A DNA stretch of 64,000 bases from Neurospora tetrasperma FGSC 2508 (Eukaryota > Ascomycota > Sordariomycetes > Sordariales > Sordariaceae). Below are positions 34,165 through 46,300 of the stretch, piece after piece. Positions within the stretch are counted from its first letter, which is position 1. Every line of letters begins with the position of its first letter. The DNA lies in contig NW_009799102.1 of assembly GCF_000213175.1 (NCBI RefSeq), positions 2,160,684-2,224,683 on the forward strand. The letters run 5' to 3'. Below the pieces are notes generated by a model, which worked only from the letters and a program-made list of their open reading frames with translations, did not search any database and was not told where the DNA came from. The translations under genes were made by a program, and so were the position numbers.

Positions 34165-34397
34165 ATGGCCATCTATACCACCCAAGCACGGTCTACGCGA
34201 GAAGGTACCATGAATATCAACGACACCTCCATGCCTTCTTCGATGGCGGTCTCGACCACTTCGCCCTTTTGGCCATTGGGGCCTTTTCCCAACAGAGTGG
34301 ATTCCCACGCCAACTCGCACCCGCTCCCGCACCAACTCCAGCATCCGCCTCAAGATCCGCTTCAGCATCCACAAGGGCCGTTTTCACAGGGATCCTC

Positions 34398-34436
<39 letters not shown>

Positions 34437-37400
34437 TCCGCAGTGGCACCCGCACCCGTTTCCGCAGTCGCACCGTGCCTTTGGTCCTCCGCCGAGCTCT
34501 GGCAGTATCATCACTACAAACAACTTGAACCGAAAGTACAGCAACGGCAACAACAACTTGAACGGCAACAGCCCCGGCAGCGGAAACGTGAGTTCCAACA
34601 ACGTGAGCGTCAACCGGCCACCCACCGCAAACGTCCAGGTCCGCCGCCGTCCTCATGCTGCCACGACCGCCGGTCGATTTCGAAGTGCCGTCAGAGTTCC
34701 GGACCTCCCTGTCTTGAACAACTTGCGCATCACCAGCAACACAGGTAACACCAACGTCGACAATTCCAGCTCATCTGACGAGGGTTTCCGCTCTTCAGCT
34801 GCTCGTCCTCAGAGACCAGAGCATCGACGCTCCATGAGCCATCCATTCCCGTCTCTGTTCTCGAGCAAGAAAAAGAAGTCATACCAGATGTATGCTGGCG
34901 ATTCCGGGTCCGAAACGGTAGACGACGCCGGTTATGCGCCCAAGCTCGGTACCATCAGGCCTTCAACACAGCATTCTCGTAATCATAGGAATGTTCCTTC
35001 TACGGGCAACAAGGACTACAGCACGGGAAATTGCATGACGTGCGGTTGCTTGGTGCGATGGCCCAAGGAGCTTTCTGTCTTCAAGTGTACCATTTGTTTG
35101 ACCGTCAACGACCTACAGCCATCCAGCTCAGGTCAAGGGCAAGGGCAGGGTCCTAGGCGGGATGCTTCCCGAAACTCACCTCCCGCAGCGGAAGAGCGAG
35201 TCTTCTCTCATGGTAAGAAACTCCTCTATCTGATATGACTGTTCGCTCACTCATTAAAACCTGCTTAGAACGACCGGTTTCTTTGGGTCATACAAAGTCA
35301 CTGGCCACACAATGTCTGCGTTCATTTCTTTCGTCTGCTCTACGCTCAAAATCGGGCCGACAAGCAGATGTGCAGCCAGACTCTTATTTTACCCTGGCAA
35401 AGGTTCCTTCGCAAGATCAGCAGGAAAGTTCGCTTTCGCCACCAAGTGGTCCAGGAAGGGTACCGCCGGCAACAAGCAGGGCGGTAGGCGTGAGCCCACA
35501 ACCGCAGCGCGATGGGTTAACGGTCCCAAACACCGACCTGGATCCTCAGCAGCGTTCCAATAGAACGCCTCGGTCATACTCATCGTCCTATCCCGAAAAA
35601 CGACCGGCCATTCCTGATCTCGGCCTCCAAGCACCTGGTCCTCAGGCGAGCCCACAGATTGCAAACCCTGAGATAGATTCGAGGCGGATGTTCAAACGGC
35701 TTGAGGATTATATAATCAGCTGCTTCACCTCGTATCAATGTTTGAATACTTCGTTTTCGACAACCCGCCCGTCTCACCAGCCTAGACCTAGTGGCGAACC
35801 AGAGCGTAGACGTCGACCAACGCAGTCGCAACCTCAGCCCCGACCTCAGCCCCCACCCATGCCTCAACCCGAGGCCCGCAAAGACTCGGTTACTACAGAA
35901 CAGCCGTTTGTTGAACTGGACGCCAAAATGCTTTTGCTGGGGGACTTTGCGGAGAATGGTCTCTGGTGGACGGGAGGACACGAAGAAAAGGTACCAGGGA
36001 GGTCATCGTCCAACCGGAGCGATCCTGGCGCGTCTGCAGTGAGCCCAAGAAGTCCTCGAATTGACTGGGCGGAAGTAGAGGAGTGGTATACGGCAGTGCT
36101 TGACGCTGTGCGGTCCTGGCCCAAGTTTTACGATGAGCTTGTCAGTGAGGATTCCAGTCTCGCTGTGCCTCCCGAAGCGCTTAAGGAGATCGAAGCACAG
36201 TTGCTTGTGGGACAGGACCATGTTCATAGGTCGCTTTTGAAGGCTAGCGAGACGATTATGAAACGGCCCGGACGCCTGATGACTGCGCCTCATGAGCTAC
36301 GGTTTATTCTCATTCTCGCCGCTAACCCACTGCTTCATGCCTATTACAAGCCATATACCGGCGAGTTCCGGCATATGGACTCATTTTGGTCTGCTCAGGG
36401 CGGTCCCTCTTCTGGAAGGCATTCCGGAATCATAAAGCGTATCGTCGGTCTCCTGTCTAACACTCCCAACGAGTGTCACAATCATCTCGTCAACTGGTTT
36501 GCGAGGTACCCGGAACCGCTTTTCATAAAGACAAAAGATCTCATTTCGAGCTTCTTAGCATTTCGACTTAACCGACAGAATGAAAAGAAGTACGATGCCA
36601 GAGTGGATATCACCGCCGGTTTGATTCCAAGTCTGAATGCTGGCAGGTCTGCGGCCTCACTTCACGCTGCGTTGGGATCTTCACAGGCATCAGGAAAGAA
36701 GCAGAAAGAAAAGAAGAAGATATACAATGAAGATTGGCAGATCAAGGCCTCGGCGCAAGTTCTTGCGCTGATTTTCGCCGCCAACAACACGGGACATTCA
36801 CGGCGCAGCCTCGCCAATCTTACGGATGGACCGGTGGCGAGCACAAGGGATCGGGTCCAAATGCGTGGGCAAATTCTTGCCACAAGCGATTTCTACACCA
36901 CTCTTCTTGACGACTCCGACCTCGTGGCGGACTTTGAAACATGGGAGTCGAAAAAGGGAAAGTTTGCCTTTTGTCAGTTTCCCTTCCTTCTTAGCATAGG
37001 CGCCAAGAACCAAATTCTCGAGTATGACGCGAGGCGGCAGATGGAGGACAAGGCAAGAGACGCCTTTTTCAACAGCATCTTGACCCATCGTGTTATTCAG
37101 CAGCACCTGGTGTTAAATGTTCGCCGGGATTGCCTGGTTGATGACAGCCTCAAGGCTGTGAGCGAGGTGATCGGTAGTGGCGGGGAGGACATCAAGAAGG
37201 GCTTGAAGATCAATTTCAAAGGAGAAGAGGGTATTGACGCTGGCGGTTTGCGGAAGGAGTGGTTCTTGCTCCTTGTCCGTGAGGTGTTCAATCCCGATCA
37301 TGGTAAGTCCACACATCTGTTGAAAATTAACTTTAGTCGTCCTAACCTTGTTCTAGGGATGTTTGTCTACGACGAGGACTCCCAGTACTGCTACTTCAAC

Positions 37401-38276
37401 CCCGCCTCTCTTGAGCCATCCGAGCAATACTTTCTAGTCGGCGTCGTCTTCGGTCTCGCCATATACAACTCCACCATCCTCGACGTCGCCCTGCCACCGT
37501 TCGCGTTTCGGAAACTCCTCATGGCCGCACCGCCTGCCACGCTGGCCACGTCCCAGCCTCGCCAACCCATGACGTACAGTCTCGACGACCTCGCAGAATA
37601 CCGCCCCCGCCTCGCCAGCGGCCTACGCCAGCTCCTTGAGTACGACGGAGACGTCGAATCCACCTTTTGCCTCGACTTCGTCGTCGACATCGAACGCTAC
37701 GGATCCACCGAGCGCGTCAGCCTCTGCCCCAACGGCGAACGCCGCCCTGTGACCAACGCCAATCGCCGCGAATACGTCGATCTGTACGTACGCTACCTGC
37801 TGGATACGGCGGTGACGCGCCAGTTTGAGCCTTTTAAACGGGGGTTCTACACCGTCTGCGGCGGCAACGCCTTATCACTCTTCCGGCCCGAGGAGATTGA
37901 GCTGTTGGTCCGAGGTTCGGATGAAAGTTTGGATATCTCGGCGCTCAAGTCGGCTGCTACCTACGATAATTGGAGTACGAAGAACCCAGTGGAAACGGAG
38001 CCGACGGTTAGGTGGTTCTGGGAACTTTTTGAGGAGGCGTCCCCCGCAGATCAAAGGAAGTTGTTGCTGTTTATCACGGGCAGTGACAGAATACCCGCGG
38101 GAGGGGCGGCGGCGCTATCGATTCGGATTGCGTGCCTGGGCGAGGATTGCGGGCGGTATCCGACGGCGAGGACGTGTTTCAATTCTTTGGCGCTGTGGAA
38201 GTATGGAAGTCGGGAGCGGCTGAAAGAAGTCTTGTGGATGGCGGTGTTGGAGAGTGAAGGATTTGGGTTGAAGTGA
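34165..38276 (+). CDS. hul4: HUL4-like HECT E3 ubiquitin ligase
   Basis: Exons 34165-35212, 35269-37302 and 37357-38276, with introns of 56 and 54 bp (GTAAGA...CTTAG; GTAAGT...TCTAG), giving 1333 residues. The start at 34165 (CAAGATGGCC) is preferred over an in-frame ATG at 34051. The N-terminus is disordered with a 13-Gln run near residue 80, then a C-x2-C zinc-ribbon (CMTCGCLVRWPKELSVFKCTIC split by its spacing), which occurs at the start of fungal HUL4. The HECT domain occupies roughly the last 370 residues: DAGGLRKEWF, a GMFVYDEDSQYCYFNP block, and the catalytic Cys at about 1301 in ARTCFNSLALWKY. HUL4 joins nuclear RNA/protein quality-control ubiquitination in yeast. The second intron is a multiple of three and has no stop. 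Confidence 0.95.
34399..34434 (+). repeat. CAG/CAA repeat encoding polyglutamine
   Basis: About 12 consecutive CAG or CAA codons inside HUL4 exon 1, giving a Gln run followed by HPQWHPHP. Mixed codons suggest some age. Length variation between strains is likely. Confidence 0.9.
37303..37356 (+). other. 54-bp stop-free intron in the HECT domain
   Basis: Donor GTAAGT, branch-like CCTAACC and acceptor TTCTAG are all good. The length is a multiple of three and no stop occurs in frame. Retention would insert 18 residues in the HECT N-lobe between PDH and GMFVYDE. Confidence 0.85.
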
Positions 38277-38933
38277 GGGGGGAATGATGAAGGATGATGT
38301 TATGCTTGGTGTGTTTGTGTTGGTATGAAAGAGTTGTGGAGGTTATGGAACAGGAGTTTCTCTACATGGTATCTTTTTTTTTTTTTTCATTTTTGGTTAC
38401 CCTGCATATCCCAGACCGGAAGAAAGGAGGCAAAGAGAAAACTGCATCATTATCATCGGCATCAGATAAGAAAGAAGATAGCGGAAAGCAAGCCAGATAA
38501 ATTCATTCGTGTAGCGTCCATCCTTTGAATAAGCCGAAACACCACTCCACGCTACCGTTGATTGAGCAACATGATTATTTATGTACGACAGCTACCATCG
38601 AAGCCAGTTTTGAGCCACCATCACAGCACGTATATTGGGGGTAAAGTGTATAAAAGGCGTTGGAAGAGTACTTGTCAATAGATGAAATGGTGAAGAAGAG
38701 GAGGAGGAAGAAGTCAGTTTAGACACCCACTTGGGCCTTGTACATCGAAGTGAAGTGATGGGCCGGGCGGGGCTCTTATATGAGATGACAGTCCATTCAA
38801 ATTGGATGAAAAGATAATTAAACATGTGATACCAGGTTTTGATTCAAACAGTGCCGGTATGTATTTCGTCACAACAACGACTTGGTCGTGATCCAAATGT
38901 ATTTATTTCCTTATCATTGGTGTAGTACCAAGT
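38277..38933. other. Convergent spacer HUL4/polymerase iota
   Basis: A 657-bp spacer containing two 3' ends and a T-run at about 38372-38388. No gene is seen. Confidence 0.6.
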
Positions 38934-41347
38934 CTACGCATCTAATTCCCCCTCAAACTCCATACTGTGAAACCGCTCATGAGCAGATAATGCAAACAAA
39001 GGAATGAAGTGGTTGCATAGTGGACATTTGATACCATCACCACCATCACTGTCGCCATTGACACCCAGACCCTCGGCGTCTCTGAGGTCGTCGTAGTCCA
39101 GATCTTCTTCTGTAGCTTCTTCTTCTTCTGCGGCTTCTTCTTCTTCATCGTGATTCCACACATTGTCTGGTGAATCATCCCAGACTTCGTCGTCGTCTTC
39201 AATGTGAAAGTAATAATGGTTGGTTGACATTATTGGACCCAAGTGGTTTGTGTCGCGGTCGGCTTGTGCTTGTGCTTGCTCGTGGATGTTGGAGACGGGA
39301 TGTTGTTGTTGATGGTTAGTGGTGCTGGGGTCCCCATTGTCGTTATTGTTGTCCTCCGCCGACCCTCTTGCTTTCCCGATAGAGGATTCATAGCTTGTAT
39401 CACTCATGTCCAAGTTCAAGTCCGGGTCCTGGCTTAGGTCTTCTGCATCCAGATTATCCAAAGGTTCAGCTTCAGTTTCGGGTTGGATTCCGGTGTTGTC
39501 GGCGTGCTCATGTTCGGGATCGTAAACGGTGAATTCTCTCGCCCTCATAAACATGTTTTTGATGTCCCTTCCCCTTCCTCCGCTGCCGCCGCCACCGGTC
39601 GTGGGATCAACCGAGTCCATGTTTGTCACGCAGACGTTCAGCAACCCGATACTATACCCCTTTTCCCCTTTTCTCGGGTTAAGCGGGTTAAGTTCGCGGA
39701 ACATCGGTAGCAATGTCTCGGCGACAAGTCTCTGGATAATCTCGTCGTCACCATGGGCGTTACCGTGACTGTTACTGCCTGCAATGGTAAAGACGTAGCC
39801 AGGCAGACCCTGACTTTTCGAGACCCTTCCATAGCCATACCCTCTCCCCTCTCTCGGGTCCGTCCTCGGTCTCGTCGTCAACCGTAGCGTCTTGGGCCTC
39901 GCTAGCCACCTCTTTTTGTCGTCGTCCATCAGATCCGTCTTCATTCTCTTTAATAACGACCCAGTGATCTTCACCAGTTCCCGCTGGATTTGCTCGATGG
40001 TGACCAAAGGGCAAGAGAAATAAGTATCTTCGATGCTGATTTGCGTGGGGAGCAAGCGAGCGGGTTTGACGGGGGAGGAGTCGTGGCCATGGAGGAGGGA
40101 GACGATGTGTTTGCCGATTCCTGTTCCTGTACCTGAGGAGAAAGAAAGTGAAGAGAGGAGGGAGTCGAGTTTTGATGGTGATAGGTTAGGACAGGAGAGG
40201 AGGTCGTCGACGGTGATTTCTTTGGGGTTTGGGGGTGAAGATGAGCCAGGCTTGGACTGGGAAATGAAATAGTCCGAGAGAGCAGCGGCCGTTTTCCCTC
40301 CGATCCCGGGTACTTTTCTCAGTTGGTGACTGCCCATGAATCTTTGAATAGTTTCCTCACCGTCGTCGGGCCCGAAAGACAAGAGGGTCGTCTGGTTCCG
40401 GGGTTTGTTCACGTTACCGACCAACTTGGCGAGAAGTTTGTTCGTGGATATCCCGCAGGCGGTGGTGTACCCTTCCTCTTCGATCTTCAAACGGAGGTGA
40501 AGAGCTAAGTGGGAGGCGAGGAGAAGTTTCGTTCTTAACAACCCAGCCTGTCCACCTCCATACCCCCCAGTCCCAGACCCCTCAAGACCAACCTTTTCCC
40601 TCCCATAAACTTGCCCAGCAAACCCCCTCGCATTAAACGCAAACCCCTTCTCCGGATCCTTATTGTCTAAACAAAACCACGAGTGCTCCAAGTCATGGCG
40701 GTTCAGCAGTTCAACATTATACTCAACCATATCACTTACATCCATCCAGACTTCATCCAGACCCAGTCTTTCGACTCTGTCATTCCACGAGTACGAGCGC
40801 AATAGGGCGTAAAGACGCTTGGAGACGTCCCGAAAGGGAGTCAAGTCTTCGCCGTCGACGATGACCAGGTCCGGGCAGATGGCTAGGGCGGAGGCGATGG
40901 ACATGAGCTTCTTGACGCCGAGACGGCGCGCGGGGTAGTTGCATGTTGCCAGTAGGGACTTTTGGCGAATTCCGAGGGGGAGGGATTTGAGTGAAGGGGT
41001 TTTGTTTTCGTAGACCTTGGAGGGGAGTTAGTAAGTAAGGTGGTTAGGGGAGGTGTACATCATGTTGAGGTGTTTTGAAGAACTGAAGGCTTCTTTGTTT
41101 ACACCATGGGTCTGAAGCGAATAGGGGAGGGTGTGGGTGAGTGGGTAGGTGGAATTCAAAACCTACTTACCTGGGCGTAGAAGCAATCGAGATCCTACAG
41201 ACGAAGATTCACACACACAGACAGACAGTCAGACATTGTGTCTACAATTGAATGATGCATAAAGAATAGTAGGGAAGGATGCTGTACAAAATGGAGGATG
41301 ATTCGATCATGGTGCTTGATTTTCGACTTTTTCCTAGGATGATCCAT
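38934..41347 (-). CDS. POLI: Y-family DNA polymerase iota
   Basis: Translesion DNA polymerase of the nucleus. Exons: 41288-41347, 41172-41195 (24 bases, DLDCFYAQ) and 38934-41015. Introns are 92 bp (donor GTACAG, acceptor CTGTAG) and 156 bp (GTAAGT, CCAAG). Total 721 residues; an in-frame ATG 21 bases upstream (41368) would add seven. Palm motifs are intact: DLDCFYA at residue 21, LLATCNYPARRLGVKKLM, LVIVDGEDLTPFRDVSKRLY, and the acidic pair in VERLGLDEVWMDVSDMVEY, which follow human polymerase iota more closely than eta or kappa. Helix-hairpin-helix KVPGIGGKTAAAL follows. The C-terminal third is acidic and low-complexity, and ends in a C2H2-type UBZ-like finger (CPLC ... HERFH, about 692-711), suggesting ubiquitin/PCNA contact. 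Confidence 0.93.
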
Positions 41348-43346
41348 CGCGGGTACTGTAAGCCGCATCACGAGGACGCGGTGATGCTTTTCACGTCTTG
41401 CGATGATGGGTCTGTCTATCCCCCAGTCTGTCCCATGTCTTCTTCTCCTCCAGTCCTCTGCTGTTTTGTGGGGAGATGGCCGGGCTGGCTTGCTAGGGTC
41501 CGGTAGCAGTTGGGCTAAACACGATGTGAATGCACCGTGAGTTGGTGTTTCGAAAAGTTGTGTTGAGTTGTGGTTGGTGGTCTTGCGTTTTGGCGCCGTT
41601 TTGGAGGTTGCAATGGGTCGAGACGGGATGTGACAACTGTAAAGAGTGGAGACTGTGGAACGCTAAGCGTTGTGCTCCACTCGTCATTTTGGGCTTATTG
41701 CAATTGGCTCCCGGTACCTAATCAAGATTCCCTTGCCGCACAGACCAATCCCGAACGCCCTAGCGGCTCAATTGTGATGGTGTACTATAGGGTTACCACA
41801 GAGCGCCGATGGGATGGAATGGGATGGTACGGGCGGGTGAGAGGATGATTTTTGACTGAGATTGCCGGCCGTGACAGCGAATGACAGCGACCACAGCGCT
41901 TAGTTGCAAGGCGGGCAGCCCAGAAGGAAGCTGGTCCCGGTCACTGTGATGATCATCGGCCTCTGTAGCGTGAATTAGGCGATCCATCAGCCCAAAATGG
42001 GAGGGACCCTCACCCCAAATGGGAAAGTCCAATCTTGAGTCCAGTGCACTCGCCAGCATGCCGGTTGATGACGACGGGAAGAGGAATGGGCAAGAGCAGT
42101 CCACGATGGAGTTGGAGAGATGGAGGTGTGGAAAGTAAGATCGGTACCAATCTCCCTCTTCCTTCCACTTGGTAGAGGTACTCTTCAAGGCTGCAGTGTT
42201 CACTGTTCAGGTCTCCTCCTCCCTCTTCAAGCTCATCTCGCCTCCTCTTTTCAATCCCGTTCCCGGACAGTTTCCATCCGATTCATAGGTAGAGGTAGGA
42301 ATTGGAAACGACACACCTCACTACACTACCTACACAATGTCGTCCTCAGTCTAGATCGCTCGCCCGCCCGCCCAGTCCCTTCTTCCTCCTCCTCCTCCTC
42401 CTCCACCCACACACGCCCGGCTGCTGCATCTTGCATGAGGCTGCTTCCCTAGGTTGAATACCTACCTCAAGGTTACAGTCACGATATTTCCACTTTTGGC
42501 GGCACTTCGACCTCATCGCCCGCCTGAGCCAAGACTGCAGACTTTTTGAATCCCAGTCCATCCAGGGCAGGATTGAAGACTTTTCCCCGCCAGAGCCAAT
42601 TCAATTTAGTTACAATCACTCTTTCGCTTTCCCTCCCTCTCTTTCTCTTTGCTACTGCAATTTCTTCTCTCTCTCTCTCTCTCTCTCTCTGGCCCGTTCA
42701 CTCCCTACATATTGTAAGACTGACCGGACCATCTCGATTTGATTGCAATATTGCTTGCTTGCGCAAAGTGGAAGGTTCAGTTCTTTGCTGGACGTGCGCT
42801 GTTTGTGTGTTTTTGTGCAAAGACACTAACAAAGTCAAATCTTGCAGCGTTACCACGGGAACCTTCACAACAAGGCAACAAATATCCACATACACACTGA
42901 CAGTTTTCAAACACGTCACGCAATCTCTACCTTTGCACTTGATCTTGGCCAATTTACAAGTTCGGACGGAAAGCTCAAACTTTCCCAGTCGTCTACGCTA
43001 CTTCCGTCACCATTATCGCTTCTCTTACAACCAGCCGCGGCCTTGGCTCAGCTCGGGCTTGGAGATCAAGGCATCACCATTGATCCTCCTCCTCGCCACT
43101 TACATCACTCCACACGCAACAGAATTTGGGAATATTCTTCACCATATCCGACGACGACTACAATCAAGTTACTATCATCAATCTTTCACCACACCGTCGA
43201 TTCTTTTACAAGCCACTACCGACGCCCACTGCAACTGTACACCACCGATATCGAGGACAACGTGCTGGCTCATGTTCTTCCCCCTTGCTTCGGACTTGGA
43301 AACAGACTAACCTCGGCCCGGCTTCCCAACGGCCAATGGCTACGAG
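41348..43346. other. Divergent intergenic region
   Basis: A 2.0-kb promoter region between polymerase iota and the WDR62-like gene. A (CT)n run lies at about 42665-42690. A 254-codon frame (42546-43310) is low in complexity and probably within the 5' leader of the WD40 gene. No gene is supported. Confidence 0.5.
42665..42690. repeat. (CT)n microsatellite
   Basis: About 13 CT units in the presumed 5' leader/promoter of the WDR62-like gene. Confidence 0.9.
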
Positions 43347-46300
43347 ATGGCATTCACTCCTTCGAACCGACACAAGCTTACGCCCGCCAGCTCTCCCTTC
43401 GTCACCAGGACTTCTAGGTCCCCAGGTCCTCAACGGTCCCGTGCCATCAATGAGACCTGTCTGTCCCTCAGGCGTGTCATAGGCACCACTTGCTCCTCGC
43501 CCACCGGCTTCGATTCCGTCTACTCCTCTTTCGCCTACATTGCTGGCGGAGCTGTTGTAGTGGTTGACGTATCCGGCGAGCATTATTCCCAACGCTTTTA
43601 CCGAGCCCGTCCCTCGGCAGTCCCCGTCTTTGCCCTTTCACCCGTCTCCCACATTACCGCGGCGAATGCCAATCCGACACCGAAAGCCAATGACAGTAGG
43701 AACAGGACTACCGCTTCACAGAGGGAATTGGCCTATCAGACAGCGGATTCTTCACAGACCTGGACAAGTCGCGAGCGCATAAAGGCTGCCACTTGCCTTG
43801 GCCTCAGCCGGGATGGACGATACCTGGCTGTGGGTGAAACGGGCTATGCTCCCCGTGTCCTCATCTTCAATCTCCAAGATGCCTCTTCCGATACGCCATT
43901 GGTGTCCATCAGTGAACACGCATTTGGAGTCAAGGCCGTAACATGGTCACCAGACACAAAGTTTTTGGCTTCTCTGGGCGCTGCCAACGATGGGTTCCTT
44001 TACATATGGAAGGTTGACACGAGAACTGGCGCCGCCAGGCTCTTTCAACAAAACCGCTGTACCTCTCACGTCAAGGGTATGGTCTGGATGGGCAACAATT
44101 TGATCACATTGGGTGTCCGTCACATCAAGGTTTGGAGGGTTGAAGAACCTCCGCCGCCTGTCTCGCCGATGAAGGCCAAATTTTCCCAACAGGAGGTGGC
44201 CTGTTCAGCCGCCCAGCTGGCCCAGAAACCATTGCCTGGCCGAAATATTCTGTTGGGTTCCATGCTGGACGCCACGTTCAGCTGCGCTCTTGCACTTGAT
44301 GAAAACAGGGCCATCATCTGCTCAGAAACGGGCAGTATCTGTCTCTTGGATGACACAAACAAGCAAATGAAACTAACACGACTATTGGACCTGAACTTCC
44401 ACGTTAGCTGCATATCGATGAGGAATGAAACGCTCTACATCGGCGGGAAGGATGGTCAGCTATCAACCCTCGCACTCGATGGTGTCTTGGAAGGCACCCC
44501 TGACCCCACAATTCACAATCCTCATACGTCTGACGGCCTTGTCGCCCTGGGATTCCTCGCCGAAAACTTCGTCACGATTGACAGCCGCCGAACGATCAAC
44601 ATTTGGAGTCCTGATCATATTCCGGCCGTATCATCCGACGACCCGCACCACATTCCAATTCCTGGCGCCGGCGACATTGTTGGAATACAAGAGCTTCCTG
44701 GGTTGAACGGCGCGGACTCATGCTTCGTCACCTGGTCTGCCTCTGGAAGGATCAATATGTGGAACCTGGACGGCCTGATCAAGTTAACACTTGATGTTCC
44801 CGTGGACCAGGTAGAGAACAACATCGATGGCGAGCAACCGGCCAATCAGCTAGTGGTGGTGAGAGCCACGAACGATGGGAGTCTCTTTGTTGTGGGAGAC
44901 AAGCTTGGCGTTCTTCGCATCATTGACGCCTCTACGAGAGTTTGTTTACTCGAAACGAAGGCACATTCCTCCGATTGCCAAGATATTGCCATCTTCGAGG
45001 ACGAGTCAAGGCTCCTTATCGCCTCATGCGGCAGAGACCGCACAGCTCAATTGTTTCATCGAACATCCTCCGGTGCATTTGACCACTTTCAAACGCTGGA
45101 ATTTAGCGCCAAGGTCGTCCAGGTTTTGATACCCTCCCGCGACAAAGTCCTCACTTGCTCGCTGGACCGTACCCTTCAGGTACACGATCTGGTTACGAAA
45201 GAGAGTGACCCTGATGTCATGGCAGCCATTTCTTCAAGGGTTATTACGCTACGGGCTTCGCCATCCTCAATGGTGGTAACACCTCTTGGAAAGTCAATCT
45301 TTGTATCACTTTTGGATCGCTCAGTTTGTCATTTTGACTACAACAATGGACGGCTCTTGAACTCGTTCAAATGCCACGACGAAGGAGGGTCCGAGACCGT
45401 TGTCTTGGAATCACTAAAGTACGGCCAAACCGGGGGGGACATGGGCTTCTTGCTTGGCATTTCCAACACAGACAAATCTATCCGGGTATACGACGCTCAC
45501 TCCGGGACCTTCATGGGCCGTGAATGGGGTCACACGGAAGCCATCAACGGTGTGGTCATGGTCGAGGGCGAGCAGGCTGGCAGAAAGATTATCAGTGTCG
45601 GAGAGGATGGGACCATCATGGTTTGGGGACTGGACATACAGTTTCCAGTGACTGGTTCCAGGAACCGCGATCCTTCGCCTGACAAGACCGCCAGCTCAAG
45701 GGCCAACAACCCGTCTGCGCACAGTCGACCGCCACTCAGGAGGGTGTTATCAAAGGCTGAGCTAGCCGAGTTTCAACGACCATCTTCATCCCATGCCGGC
45801 AGCAGCAGACAGCGCCGTCTCTCACCCAGTCGAGCACAACCCCGTCGTTCCTCTCAACAACACGCAGTGACTTCCACCGCACGCACACCAGTAACATCGG
45901 GGAAGCGGGTAAGCCCCGACGGTACCGGATCAATCCGAATCAAACGCAATGCCCTACGTCGGACATCTTCAGGAGCAGGCAGCAGATCCGAAAGCCCGCC
46001 TTCCGAGGACAACGGCATATACCGTCGTTGCGCATCCCCCCCGCTTATCAACGGTGACGTGACACGCGCAGCCTCCACCGTCCGCTCGTCCGCCCGCAAG
46101 AAGACCAGTCAGTCAAACCTCCGAAGCAATACCGCCCCTAGTACATCGGCAGGGCCCAGCAGCGCCAACGGCTACGGCTTTGGTTCCCTCAGCGCAGCCA
46201 CCGAGCAGACTTGCCGCCAACTACGAGCCTACCGCAAAAAGCTGGCAAGCTCGGACGCTATTAGCGGCGACATCTTGGCCGAACTCGATGCCGAACTGCG

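Noticed and set aside
34362-34656. Minus-strand frames with Cys or Leu runs opposite the HUL4 polyglutamine tract
   Set aside because: These are artefacts of the CAG repeat read on the other strand.
42546-43310. 254-codon plus-strand frame upstream of the WDR62-like gene
   Set aside because: It is low complexity and overlaps another open frame. It most likely lies in the 5' leader and promoter, and no family is recognised.
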